From Gallionellaceae bacterium (GTDB lineage: Bacteria; Pseudomonadota; Gammaproteobacteria; Burkholderiales; Gallionellaceae): 64,000 nucleotides of DNA. Position 1 is the first letter of the stretch; every line of letters begins with the position of its first letter. This document shows positions 39,581-47,134 of the stretch, in pieces. Where the stretch lies: positions 1 to 64,000 of the forward strand of contig SCUU01000077.1 of the NCBI GenBank assembly GCA_004297065.1, in the 5' to 3' direction. The translations under genes and the position numbers were made by a program. The notes beneath the pieces are model-generated. The model saw only the letters and a list, made by a program, of their open reading frames with translations, searched no databases and was not told the origin of the DNA.

Positions 39581-40249
39581 GTGGGGTTGCGCTTGCAGAT
39601 CGGTTCCCGCATTCCGGCTTATTCGTCGCTTGATAGCCCGGTCGCCCGGCACATCGCAATATCGGTTTTTCTGGCACTGCTGCTGCACGCCATAGTTCTG
39701 CTGGCTTTCTATATGCGGCCATCAAATACTGCGCCAGCCACGAGAACCACACTCGACATTTCCTTTGAGGTATCCCAACCCGACAGTCCCGCCCAAGCGG
39801 AAAAACGCCCAACGCCGCCACAAACGCCGCCTCCGCCCGAAGAGTCACCCGCAGTGACGCCCCCGGTCCCGCAAGTAGCCGAAGCTCAACCACAAGCAAC
39901 GCCGCCCCAACCTGCGCCGCCCTCCGTTGCCGCACCCAACAATCCGCCTCCCGACGAGGAGGCACAACCCCTGTTTCGCCTAACGCGCATCCCCAGTTTC
40001 AAGAAAAGGCTGGAGGCGGCCTATCCCGCTTCGGAGCGGCGTGCGGGCATCCAGGCTTATGTGTTAACGGAAGTGACCATCGATGTCCAAGGGAATGTCG
40101 TGGATGTACGCATTTTGACCAGTGCGGGCAGCGCTTTCGATACCGCGGTAATGGATGCGCTGAAGAAAAGCGTCTTTTCCCCTGGCTACATCGGCGACAA
40201 AGCCGTCCGCGTGCGTGTCCAGATACCTTATCGTTTTAGTTTGAACTAA
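39581..40249 (+). CDS. TonB-family energy transducer
   Basis: The 222-residue protein starts at GTG 39581, immediately after the previous stop. One N-terminal membrane helix (AISVFLALLLHAIVLLAFYM) is followed by a long Pro-rich periplasm-spanning region (PTPPQTPPPPEE...), then a TonB C-terminal domain with VLTEVTIDVQGNVVDVRILT, SAGSAFDTAVMDALKKSVFS and PGYIGDKAVRVRVQIPYRF. It would couple the proton-motive force to an outer-membrane receptor through ExbB/ExbD, which are not in the window. The partner receptor is unknown. Confidence 0.85.
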   Translation: MGLRLQIGSRIPAYSSLDSPVARHIAISVFLALLLHAIVLLAFYMRPSNTAPATRTTLDISFEVSQPDSPAQAEKRPTPPQTPPPPEESPAVTPPVPQVAEAQPQATPPQPAPPSVAAPNNPPPDEEAQPLFRLTRIPSFKKRLEAAYPASERRAGIQAYVLTEVTIDVQGNVVDVRILTSAGSAFDTAVMDALKKSVFSPGYIGDKAVRVRVQIPYRFSLN

Positions 40250-40288
40250 GAAACTGCTGCGCGCATGGAACCGGGCATGGATACCCCG

Positions 40289-43200
40289 TCATGGCAAGAA
40301 CAAAGCGAATTCGTCTGCCGGCACAGGCCGGCTAAACAAAAAACCCTGAATCACGTCGCATCCATGTTCGAGCAGGAATTTTTTCTGGCTTGCCGTTTCG
40401 ACGCCTTCGGCTACCACGGTCAAATTAAACTCCGATGCCAATTGGATGATCGCGCGCGGGATCGCCGTCTTGGCCAAATTATCCAACCGCGCGTCCTCCG
40501 GTATTTCGATCACGAAGGAACGGTCAATTTTCAACTCGCTAATGGGCATATCCTTAAGGTATTTGAGGCTGGAATATCCGGTCCCGAAATCATCGATAGA
40601 AAGTTTAAAGCCCAACTCTTTCAACGCTCCCAATACCTGTAGCGTCCTCGCCGAGGAATCCATCACCACGCCTTCAGTGACTTCAATAGGCAACTGATCC
40701 GGACTGATACCCCACTTCTGCAAACCGCCCTGCAAAGACCCCACCAGATCGCCACGCCAGAAATGCAGCGGCGATATGTTGATGGATACGGGCATCTGTC
40801 TCAGCCCTTTGCGCCGCCAATCGGCCAGTTGGCGGCACACTGTTCCGATAATCCATTCGCTCATTTCGATCACGGCACCGTTACTTTCGGCAAGCGGAAT
40901 AAATTCTGCGGGGGAAACGAGTCCGAATGTTGGATGCTGCCAGCGCACCAGCGCCTCCGCCCCCACAACCCGCTGCTGACTGAGCGAATATTTAGGCTGA
41001 TACAGCATATAGAACTCGTCTTTTTGCAGTCCGGATTTGATATGTTGCCGCAAAGTCAGCAAGCGCCCTTCGCGCTGACCGATCGTTTTATCGAAAAACC
41101 GGTAAGCATCGCCGCCAGCGTGCTGCGCCTGATTCATGGCGCTGCATGCGCTTTTAACCAGGTCTTCATAGGTCTCCCCGTCTGCCGGGTACATAGCAAT
41201 GCCTACGCTGATCTGTATTTGCACTTCCTGCTCCTGCACAAGGATAGGCCGGCTGACCGCACGGGACAATTCGACAACATATTTTTCTATCGATGCGCGC
41301 CCCCCATCCCCACGCATCAAAACGGCAAACTCATCCCCACCCAGACGGCACACTGCGCCTTCGGTGACCACCTTGGCTCCCAGCAGTCTCTGCGCCACCT
41401 CCAAAAGAATCTCATCTCCGGCACGCACACCAAGCGCATTATTGATCTCGATAAAGCGGTCTATATTGATATAAAGCAGCGCCAAATCCCCGATCATTTG
41501 CCGATTCAGAACCAATAGTCCGTTGACTGTTTCCGCAAACATCGCACGGTTAGGCAAACCGGTCAGGTAATCGCGCAGAGATTGTTGGCGCACTTTCTCT
41601 TCATTCATCTGGCGTTCCGAAATATCCGCAAAGATGAAATGGTATCCCGTCAACACGCCGTCCCCACCCTTCACCGCATTTACGGTCAACCATTCGGATA
41701 CCGTTTCTCCATTCTTGTGTCGGCATAGCAGCTCGCCCGACCAATCGCCCGATTCATCCAGTGCATCCCAAATGGCCCGGTAATGGCTGGCATCGTGTTC
41801 GTCCGCACTGAATAGCGCGGGACTATGGCCGATCACCTCATCCAGCGTGTAGCCGGTCATGCGGCAGAATGCCGGATTGACGGCGATAATGCGTTTATCC
41901 CGACCGGTTGTAATCACCGCCAGCGATGAAGTTTGAAATGCCGAGGAGGAAAGGCGCAGGCGATTTTTCATATTCGCCTGGCGTATGCAAGCTTGAACGG
42001 TGTCGATCAGTTTATTGGGGGCGAAGGGCTTCATCTGGAAGCGCGAGACTCCAATCTCGAACATTTTCTCGGCATCCACGGCATTGTCCGAGCCGCCTAT
42101 CAGGATGATCGGGACATCCTTATCCAGCTTGCGAATTTCTTCCGCCATCGCCAAGCCATTCATTTTGGGCATCTTGATGTCGGACAACACGATCTGTGGC
42201 CGATGCTCAACGAATAACGACAAACCTTCCTCGCCATCCTTTGCGGTATGTACCATGCCCAAGCGGCGATTCAGATAGAGCGTCAGATAATCGCGGGTCA
42301 CTTCGTCGTCCTCGACATACAGCATGGTCATCTGATTCAATGCCACAGGAATCTCATCCGCGCTCGGCGATGCATATTCGGGAACCCGCTCGACAGCTCT
42401 CTCCTGTGAGGCATCGCGATCAACATGTATTTCCAGCAAGGTCACATCGTCCACTTTACAACTCCGGGCCGCGTCCCCGACTTGTAGGGCCACTTCGTCG
42501 AACCCGTCGGCAGAGCCGATGCCCCCGAACAAGCCCTGCAACTTGCCGATATCAAAACCCGCTACGTTTGCCTGCAGCGTATCAACCAAACCATCGGTAA
42601 ACAGGTAAACGCGCATATCCTGTTCCACATTAAAGCGCTCCACTTCCACAGAAAAGGTCTCTGCCCCAAGCACACCCAATGCGGTCGATTTGGAATGGCA
42701 GGAGTGCAACAACGCGCCATGGTCGTCAAATATCAACACCGGGGGATTGCCGCAATTCAGCACCTCGATGAAATGCTCCCTGACATTAAGGAGTATTAGC
42801 GTAACCGCCACAAAATGCCCGACGAAATGTTGTTCGTACAATGTGCGATTTAATTCTGCGGCGATAGTCAACAGGGAAAATCCCCGCTCGGCCTGTTGCT
42901 GAAAAATCCTGGGGATTTGCAATGCTGGCAGCGCGGCAGAGAGTCCGTGGCCTGCGCCATCCGCCAGCAATACATACAAGTCATCGTTATGCTTGGCCAC
43001 GCTGTAAAAATCCCCGCTTACGTCCAGCTTGGGAATGCTCAGGTGCCTGACATTAGAAAGTTCGTCATGATGATCCGCCTCCAGATAGCGCGACACATAG
43101 CTCCTGACGGATTCGCTTTCATACTCCGCCTCGTTCTGGAGAGCACTCATTTGCCGCAACTTGTTTTCCTGATCCCGTTGCCGCTCCAGCGTTTGTGCCA

Positions 43201-43588
43201 CGGCGGCAATCGTATCCATCAGTACACGCGCCCGCACCGGCTTGACGATGAATTTTGTAACCCCCAGATCGATTGACGAAAGCAGCACATCTCTTTCGTC
43301 GTGCGCGGAGATAAAAATCATCGGGAGCGCCGGCTCCGTTTCGCGTATCGCGCGACACATGGCGATCCCATCCATTCCCTCCATACCGACATCCGCAATC
43401 ACGAGATCGGGGTGCAACGATCTGCACGAACTGAGCCCGGTCGCGCCATTATGCGCGGTGTACACCTTGCCTACCCGCTGCGCCAGATAACGTGACATGC
43501 TTTCGCGCACCTCGGCATCGTCATCCACGAAAAGAATGGAAAGCTTGCTCAATATGTCCGCACGCTTGCTCGCATCAATGGATAACAT
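40289..43588 (-). CDS. REC-SpoIIE phosphatase-REC-PAS-GGDEF-EAL signalling protein
   Basis: This is a 1099-residue cytoplasmic hybrid. In order it has a receiver domain (VDDDAEV near residue 21, Asp66 in DLVIADV, Lys116); a PP2C/SpoIIE-type phosphatase at about 185-390 (LADGAGHG, LFTDGLVD, KVDDVTLLEIHV); and a second receiver at about 420-540 (VEDDEV, Asp470 in VLSDIKMPKMNG). These are followed by a PAS domain (LAVITTGRDKRIIAVNPAFC), an intact GGDEF domain (RLGGDEFAVL) and an EAL domain (GAEALVRWQHP, DDFGTGYSSLKYL). ATG 43588 (MLSIDASKR) is chosen. Both synthesis and breakdown of c-di-GMP look possible, with phosphatase output of the partner-switching kind. The genes upstream encode a decayed kinase and a REC-PAS protein. 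Confidence 0.9.
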   Translation of the reverse strand: MLSIDASKRADILSKLSILFVDDDAEVRESMSRYLAQRVGKVYTAHNGATGLSSCRSLHPDLVIADVGMEGMDGIAMCRAIRETEPALPMIFISAHDERDVLLSSIDLGVTKFIVKPVRARVLMDTIAAVAQTLERQRDQENKLRQMSALQNEAEYESESVRSYVSRYLEADHHDELSNVRHLSIPKLDVSGDFYSVAKHNDDLYVLLADGAGHGLSAALPALQIPRIFQQQAERGFSLLTIAAELNRTLYEQHFVGHFVAVTLILLNVREHFIEVLNCGNPPVLIFDDHGALLHSCHSKSTALGVLGAETFSVEVERFNVEQDMRVYLFTDGLVDTLQANVAGFDIGKLQGLFGGIGSADGFDEVALQVGDAARSCKVDDVTLLEIHVDRDASQERAVERVPEYASPSADEIPVALNQMTMLYVEDDEVTRDYLTLYLNRRLGMVHTAKDGEEGLSLFVEHRPQIVLSDIKMPKMNGLAMAEEIRKLDKDVPIILIGGSDNAVDAEKMFEIGVSRFQMKPFAPNKLIDTVQACIRQANMKNRLRLSSSAFQTSSLAVITTGRDKRIIAVNPAFCRMTGYTLDEVIGHSPALFSADEHDASHYRAIWDALDESGDWSGELLCRHKNGETVSEWLTVNAVKGGDGVLTGYHFIFADISERQMNEEKVRQQSLRDYLTGLPNRAMFAETVNGLLVLNRQMIGDLALLYINIDRFIEINNALGVRAGDEILLEVAQRLLGAKVVTEGAVCRLGGDEFAVLMRGDGGRASIEKYVVELSRAVSRPILVQEQEVQIQISVGIAMYPADGETYEDLVKSACSAMNQAQHAGGDAYRFFDKTIGQREGRLLTLRQHIKSGLQKDEFYMLYQPKYSLSQQRVVGAEALVRWQHPTFGLVSPAEFIPLAESNGAVIEMSEWIIGTVCRQLADWRRKGLRQMPVSINISPLHFWRGDLVGSLQGGLQKWGISPDQLPIEVTEGVVMDSSARTLQVLGALKELGFKLSIDDFGTGYSSLKYLKDMPISELKIDRSFVIEIPEDARLDNLAKTAIPRAIIQLASEFNLTVVAEGVETASQKKFLLEHGCDVIQGFLFSRPVPADEFALFLP

Positions 43589-43810
43589 GCTCGTCTCCCA
43601 TACCGGATTTTGGCAGATACACCGAGAGCCTCGTTCCCCTCTCCGCGTTTTCCACCACAATTCGCCCGTTCATATCTTTCCCGATCGGGACCGCAGCCAT
43701 ATACAGACCGATCCCGACGCCATGTTCCTTGGGGCCCGAATATCCTGGGCAGGATTTCCGGAGCTATTCCCCCACCGTTATCTGCTCGTTTCCAACTCTA
43801 CATCGCGGCT
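43575..43810 (-). pseudogene. Decayed histidine kinase, C-terminal ATPase remnant
   Basis: On the minus strand, one frame reads DNGGGIAPEILPRIFGP (G1 box) and a shifted frame continues KEHGVGIGLYMAAV (G2 box), then GRIVVENAERGTRLSVYLPK, ending shortly after the start of the hybrid regulator gene. These are the conserved pieces of a HATPase_c domain. A frameshift separates the two boxes and an in-frame stop lies just before the first. The N-terminal sensor and phospho-acceptor His are absent. The stop at 43575 overlaps the downstream gene by 14 bases, as for a former operon partner. Confidence 0.75.
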
Positions 43811-43894
43811 AAATACAGTACTGGGCCGGCACTCCAAATTGCTCGTGTGCCTCCTCAAAAGAAAACCTGTTGCTCCCGGATTGCATCACAAAAC

Positions 43895-45085
43895 TCAAGC
43901 GATCCCGCTTGCGCTTCCCAATGCTTCATAAGCCTGAACCCGGAGCAATGCATCGAGATACATCTGGCGCATCTTGTCGTAATTTTCACTCAGGCTCAAA
44001 TTGCATGATTCCAATACGGCGACCCGGCAATCCAGTCGTTCCGTTCTCTGCCGCACCATTTTGTCCAGCATGTAACGGTATTGGGCAAGCTCGACCTCCA
44101 ATGCCTTGAGGCCGCTAATGTCAGTCATCACGCCTTGCAGAAGCGACGGACGCCCGTATTTGTCCATGATGACTTTTGCCTTGTCGTGAAACCAGTGCGG
44201 GGTGTTCCCAAAAATATTGACCCGGTATTCGCACTGAAACGTCGCGCCTGTCCTGTAGCTATGATCAAGCGCCTTTTTGACAACATCCCGGTCTTCTTCA
44301 TGGCACATCCGGTGATGCAATTCAGCGTCACCCCCCCACATATCTACCGAAAGCCCCAACTCGGAAAATTGCGGGCTGATGCAGACATCGTGGTGCCCGC
44401 CTTGCAGAGACAACCGATAAATCACGGAAGGAATGCTGTCGGTTATGGTTTGATGCACATTGGCTGTTTGGCGTAATGCGTTGATCGCCTGCCGTTCCGT
44501 ATAAATGCGCGAAACCAGAATAGGCAGCAACTCGAAATGATGACCATTAAAATCCTTGAGCAGATAATCATGCGCCCCCATCTTCATGGCCTGGACACCT
44601 GCACTTGTTGCGCCCGAGCCCAATATCTCGATCACCGGAATTTTGCTCTTTCCTGTTTTCCGGTTCAGGCGTTCAAGAAACTCGAGGCCATTCATATCCA
44701 AAATGTCATCAGCGAAAATAATCATGTCAACCGTCTCGCTGCCTACAGTCCGAAGTGCAATATCACCACGCCCGGTCTCCATAAATTCAATTGGAATGTT
44801 CAGATGCAGGGAAAGCGTGTTGCGTATGATTTTTCTTTCATACTGATCATGCCCAATCAGCAATAGGCGAAAATCCGCCGCCTCATCAAGCAGCGTCGTT
44901 TTCCCGATCCATGCAGTATTCGCCGGCATATTTTTTGTTCTGTATTTGTTTCCGAGATAAGACCGCCCCGCACCCGCGAAACGATATAGCGGCCTTGAAA
45001 AAGTAACTTCACTGGGGCCTGAATAAATATTCTTTTCGGCATCCTCCATAAGCGAATGCGGTGTAATGCCTGCCATCATTTCCAT
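43895..45085 (-). CDS. REC-PAS response regulator-like protein
   Basis: The 396-residue protein from ATG 45085 (AGGAGG ribosome site) has an extended N-terminus, then a receiver-like domain (FRLLLIGHDQYERKIIRNTL, IIFADDILDMNGLEFLERLN, HDYLLKDFNG) at about 80-200. The usual acidic pair at its first strand is replaced by GHDQ, but the Asp in IFADD and the Lys in LLKD remain. A PAS/PAC domain (SIPSVIYRLSLQGG, FQCEYRVNIFGNTPHWFHDK) and a C-terminal coiled coil of about 60 residues (ALEVELAQYRYMLDKMVRQR) follow. There is no output domain, so it probably acts through protein contacts, and is the likely partner of the lost kinase and the hybrid regulator. Confidence 0.75.
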   Translation of the reverse strand: MEMMAGITPHSLMEDAEKNIYSGPSEVTFSRPLYRFAGAGRSYLGNKYRTKNMPANTAWIGKTTLLDEAADFRLLLIGHDQYERKIIRNTLSLHLNIPIEFMETGRGDIALRTVGSETVDMIIFADDILDMNGLEFLERLNRKTGKSKIPVIEILGSGATSAGVQAMKMGAHDYLLKDFNGHHFELLPILVSRIYTERQAINALRQTANVHQTITDSIPSVIYRLSLQGGHHDVCISPQFSELGLSVDMWGGDAELHHRMCHEEDRDVVKKALDHSYRTGATFQCEYRVNIFGNTPHWFHDKAKVIMDKYGRPSLLQGVMTDISGLKALEVELAQYRYMLDKMVRQRTERLDCRVAVLESCNLSLSENYDKMRQMYLDALLRVQAYEALGSASGIA

Positions 45086-45547
45086 TTGAATTCCTCCTTG
45101 GGTTGAATTAAAAACGCCGCCTCTCACATACCAAGCACCGCATTAGAAGAAAGAAGGATTGAAACATTTCAGTCAGAAAGCGCAACGCATAATGCGCTAA
45201 TGCGCATCGCGTAGAAATCGGAAATAGCCGATTTTCAAGTCAGGAATTGCACTCTTTTTGACAGCCCTATCCCAGACGGTCTAGGACTTTTCCCACACAA
45301 GACTTTCGTTTTTTAAAACAAACCACTAATATCCACCGCCAACCCTTTTTATCTAGCCATTCCAGGCTAAATATATAGGCCAAAAATAGTAAATTTTTGA
45401 ATTGGTCTTTGAATTGGTCTAGATAGACATAGACCTGCATACCCCTCGTCCGACCAAGGGAAATAATTAATTATTCCGTCATAAATTGTTTAGTTCGGTT
45501 AGAGTATTCAAATCCAGTGCAGTTGCAGATACGACAGGGAGATATCA
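45086..45547. promoter_or_regulatory. Divergent control region with tandem TTTGAATTGGTC and GGTCTA palindrome
   Basis: This AT-rich 462-base region lies between the REC-PAS gene and the NarL-type regulator. TTTGAATTGGTC occurs twice in direct tandem (45396-45419). The second copy runs into GGTCTA-gatagaca-TAGACC (45416-45435), a palindrome with an 8-base spacer. These are plausible operator sites for a dimeric regulator, perhaps the adjacent NarL-type protein. The rest shows no gene; sequence near the tract TAATTAATTATTCC (about 45464-45478) is a promoter candidate. Confidence 0.5.
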
Positions 45548-46201
45548 ATGGCTCGTGTTTTAATTGCCGAAAAGCAAACTCTGCTTAGAAAAATGTTACG
45601 GCTTATGCTGGACGCCGCCCCCGGTTTCGACGTGCTCGCCGAGGCTGCAGACGGCGGCGAAGTTATTGAAAAACTGCAACGCTTCGATATTGACTTGCTG
45701 ATCCTGGACATGCCGCTACCCGGCATATCCGGTGTAGACCTGATTGCCAGGGCCAAGGCGGTCAATCCCGAACTGACTATCCTGATTCTGAGTACGCGCG
45801 CCGACACCTGGTTCGTTACCCAAGCGCTAAAGAACGGGGCGCTAGGGTACATATCAACCATGCGCGACCCGGAGGAGTTTGTGAACGCCTTGCGTAAAGT
45901 ATCTTGCGGAGGGCGCTATATCGATCCCTCCATTGCAGAGGAAATACTGCTGCACAGCATTGCTGGCGACGACGAGCCTATACATAGGCGCTTGTCGCAA
46001 CGCGAACTGGAAATTTTCCGCATGCTGGTTTCCGGGAAAAACATAAACCAGATTGCCGACCAACTCATCATCAGCAACAAAACAGTCAGCTCGCACAAAA
46101 AAAAGCTCATGGAAAAAATGCACTTTTCCGGCATGGCCGATTTAATGCGCTATGCCGTCCAGCGCAGGCTTTTCGACGAGCACGCATTTCCATTCGACTG
46201 A
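45548..46201 (+). CDS. NarL/FixJ-type response regulator with altered receiver pocket
   Basis: The 217-residue DNA-binding regulator has a receiver (residues 1-120, phospho-Asp in LLILDMPLPGISGVD) and a LuxR-type helix-turn-helix at about 145-205 (LSQRELEIFRMLVSGKNINQ, NKTVSSHKKKLMEKM). The canonical acidic pair (DD) reads EK in VLIAEKQ, and the invariant Lys of the GYxxK region is replaced (GALGYISTMRDPEE). This suggests phosphorylation chemistry is weak or lost. It is divergent from the REC-PAS gene and has a GGGAG ribosome site. Confidence 0.9.
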   Translation: MARVLIAEKQTLLRKMLRLMLDAAPGFDVLAEAADGGEVIEKLQRFDIDLLILDMPLPGISGVDLIARAKAVNPELTILILSTRADTWFVTQALKNGALGYISTMRDPEEFVNALRKVSCGGRYIDPSIAEEILLHSIAGDDEPIHRRLSQRELEIFRMLVSGKNINQIADQLIISNKTVSSHKKKLMEKMHFSGMADLMRYAVQRRLFDEHAFPFD

Positions 46202-46293
46202 GCGTCTCGTCCAGACACCGCCGCTTCCGGTGCTCTATAGTCGGGCAACGCAATTCGGATGTATCCATTTAACCCGGATTGTCCATTAGAACC

Positions 46294-46372
46294 TAACCCC
46301 TCCCAACCTCCCCTTGTCAGGGGAGGAGCCGAACCTGCTCTCCCCCTGACAAGGGGGAGTTGGAGGGGGTTT
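46294..46372. repeat. GC-rich double-hairpin repeat (TAACCCCTCCC type), copy 2
   Basis: It begins TAACCCCTCCCAACCTCCCC like the hpnE copy, has hairpin CCTCCCC/GGGGAGG, then CTCCCCCTGACAAGGGGGAG, and ends GGAGGGGGTT, mirroring the left end. It is intergenic here. Confidence 0.85.
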
Positions 46373-46380
46373 TGAGCCCA

Positions 46381-46413
46381 ATGGATTATCTGGGTTTAAC
46401 CAGGATAATCCAT
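46381..46413. repeat. ATGGATTATC palindrome
   Basis: ATGGATTATC-TGG ... CCA-GATAATCCAT (one bulged G on the right arm) forms a near-perfect stem around GTTTAA. Related fragments CCGGATTGTCCATTAG (46275-46290) and AACTATCTGGGTT (46531-46543) lie on either side of this repeat cluster, suggesting several insertions in one small gap. Confidence 0.6.
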
Positions 46414-46442
46414 TAGGCGCTGCGGCATCCCCTCCCCCTTGC

Positions 46443-46502
46443 ATAACCAGCGACTTGGCTGGCGTTGTTTGCCAGCTTAGTCGAATGGCTAGTTGTTTCA
46501 TC
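46443..46502 (-). repeat. Composite palindromic repeat, copy D (intergenic)
   Basis: Read on the minus strand it has AAACAACTAGCCATTCGACT followed by AAGCTGGC ... GCCAGCCAAGTCGCTGGTTA. The outer arms AGCCA/TGGTT and CGACT/AGTCG are conserved, with a new variable stem GCTGGC/GCCAGC. Flanks CCCCTT and CCCTCCCCC are the remains of the outer GC-rich repeat. This copy sits in the gap between the NarL-type regulator and the zinc-ribbon gene, so insertion does not require a coding site. Confidence 0.85.
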
Positions 46503-46551
46503 AAGGGGAAGGAACTGGCTCGGCTCTAATGAACTATCTGGGTTGAAACAA

Positions 46552-46887
46552 TCAGTTCAACCGGGCGTTGCAATACGGGCACACCTCCGGTTTATAGGCG
46601 ATACCGAAGCTGATCTCGCTCGGCGTGCCGTCGTCTTTGGTGGGCACTACCACTTTCTCGCACACCGGACAGCGGTAATATTTTTTCGCGGTAATCACGA
46701 ACACCATACCGCTGATAAAAATCAGCAGATTGGCCAGCGCAATATAACGATTGCTATGCGCGGGCAGCGCCCACGACATCAATACGCAACCGGCCAGAAT
46801 GATGATGGACATCGGCAACAAGCCGCGCAATGCGAACGTCCTTTTGCGCCGCCGGAATTCCGCTACGGATGATGAACCGGGTTCCAT
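46552..46887 (-). CDS. Small membrane protein with C-terminal zinc ribbon
   Basis: The 111-residue protein from ATG 46887 has ribosome site AAGGAGATC. A basic N-terminus (EFRRRKRTFALRG) is followed by two membrane helices (LPMSIIILAGCVLMSWAL and ANLLIFISGMVFVITA) and a cytoplasmic C-terminal zinc-binding ribbon with two CPxC knuckles (YRCPVCEKV and VCPYCNARLN). No family with a known function is recognised. It stands alone between a repeat cluster and a MITE. Confidence 0.75.
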   Translation of the reverse strand: MEPGSSSVAEFRRRKRTFALRGLLPMSIIILAGCVLMSWALPAHSNRYIALANLLIFISGMVFVITAKKYYRCPVCEKVVVPTKDDGTPSEISFGIAYKPEVCPYCNARLN

Positions 46888-46953
46888 GTTTGATCTCCTT
46901 AAATGTTCGCCATAGATTAGCATTTTCAGGGGATGCCCAGCCATAAATTGAGC

Positions 46954-47102
46954 TTAAGGGTATCTCTAAAAATTCAGATTTCGCCCAAATGCAAGGCGCG
47001 GAAAAAATTTCGCCGCGCCGCATATGGATGATATGTAAGCAAGAAATTTTTTCCGCAACGCAGCAGTTGGGGTGAAATATGGATTTTTAGAGGTGCCCTT
47101 AA
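46954..47102. mobile_element. 141-bp MITE-like element with TTAA duplication
   Basis: The element occupies 46958-47098 and is flanked by TTAA on both sides. Ends GGGTATCTCTAAAAATTC and GGATTTTTAGAGGTGCCC are inverted repeats. Inside, GCGGAAAAAATTTC and GAAATTTTTTCCGC form a 14-bp perfect stem around CATAT/ATATG. It carries no gene. The comEC reading frame can be extended into it, but the MISFALLF start at 47135 is preferred. Confidence 0.8.
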
Positions 47103-47134
47103 CACTTTGCGGGTTCGGCGCTACTCTACACCCC

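Noticed and set aside
43492-44008. Plus-strand frames of 100-145 codons opposite the decayed kinase
   Set aside because: They are antisense to the recognisable G1/G2 kinase motifs and have no ribosome sites or family features.
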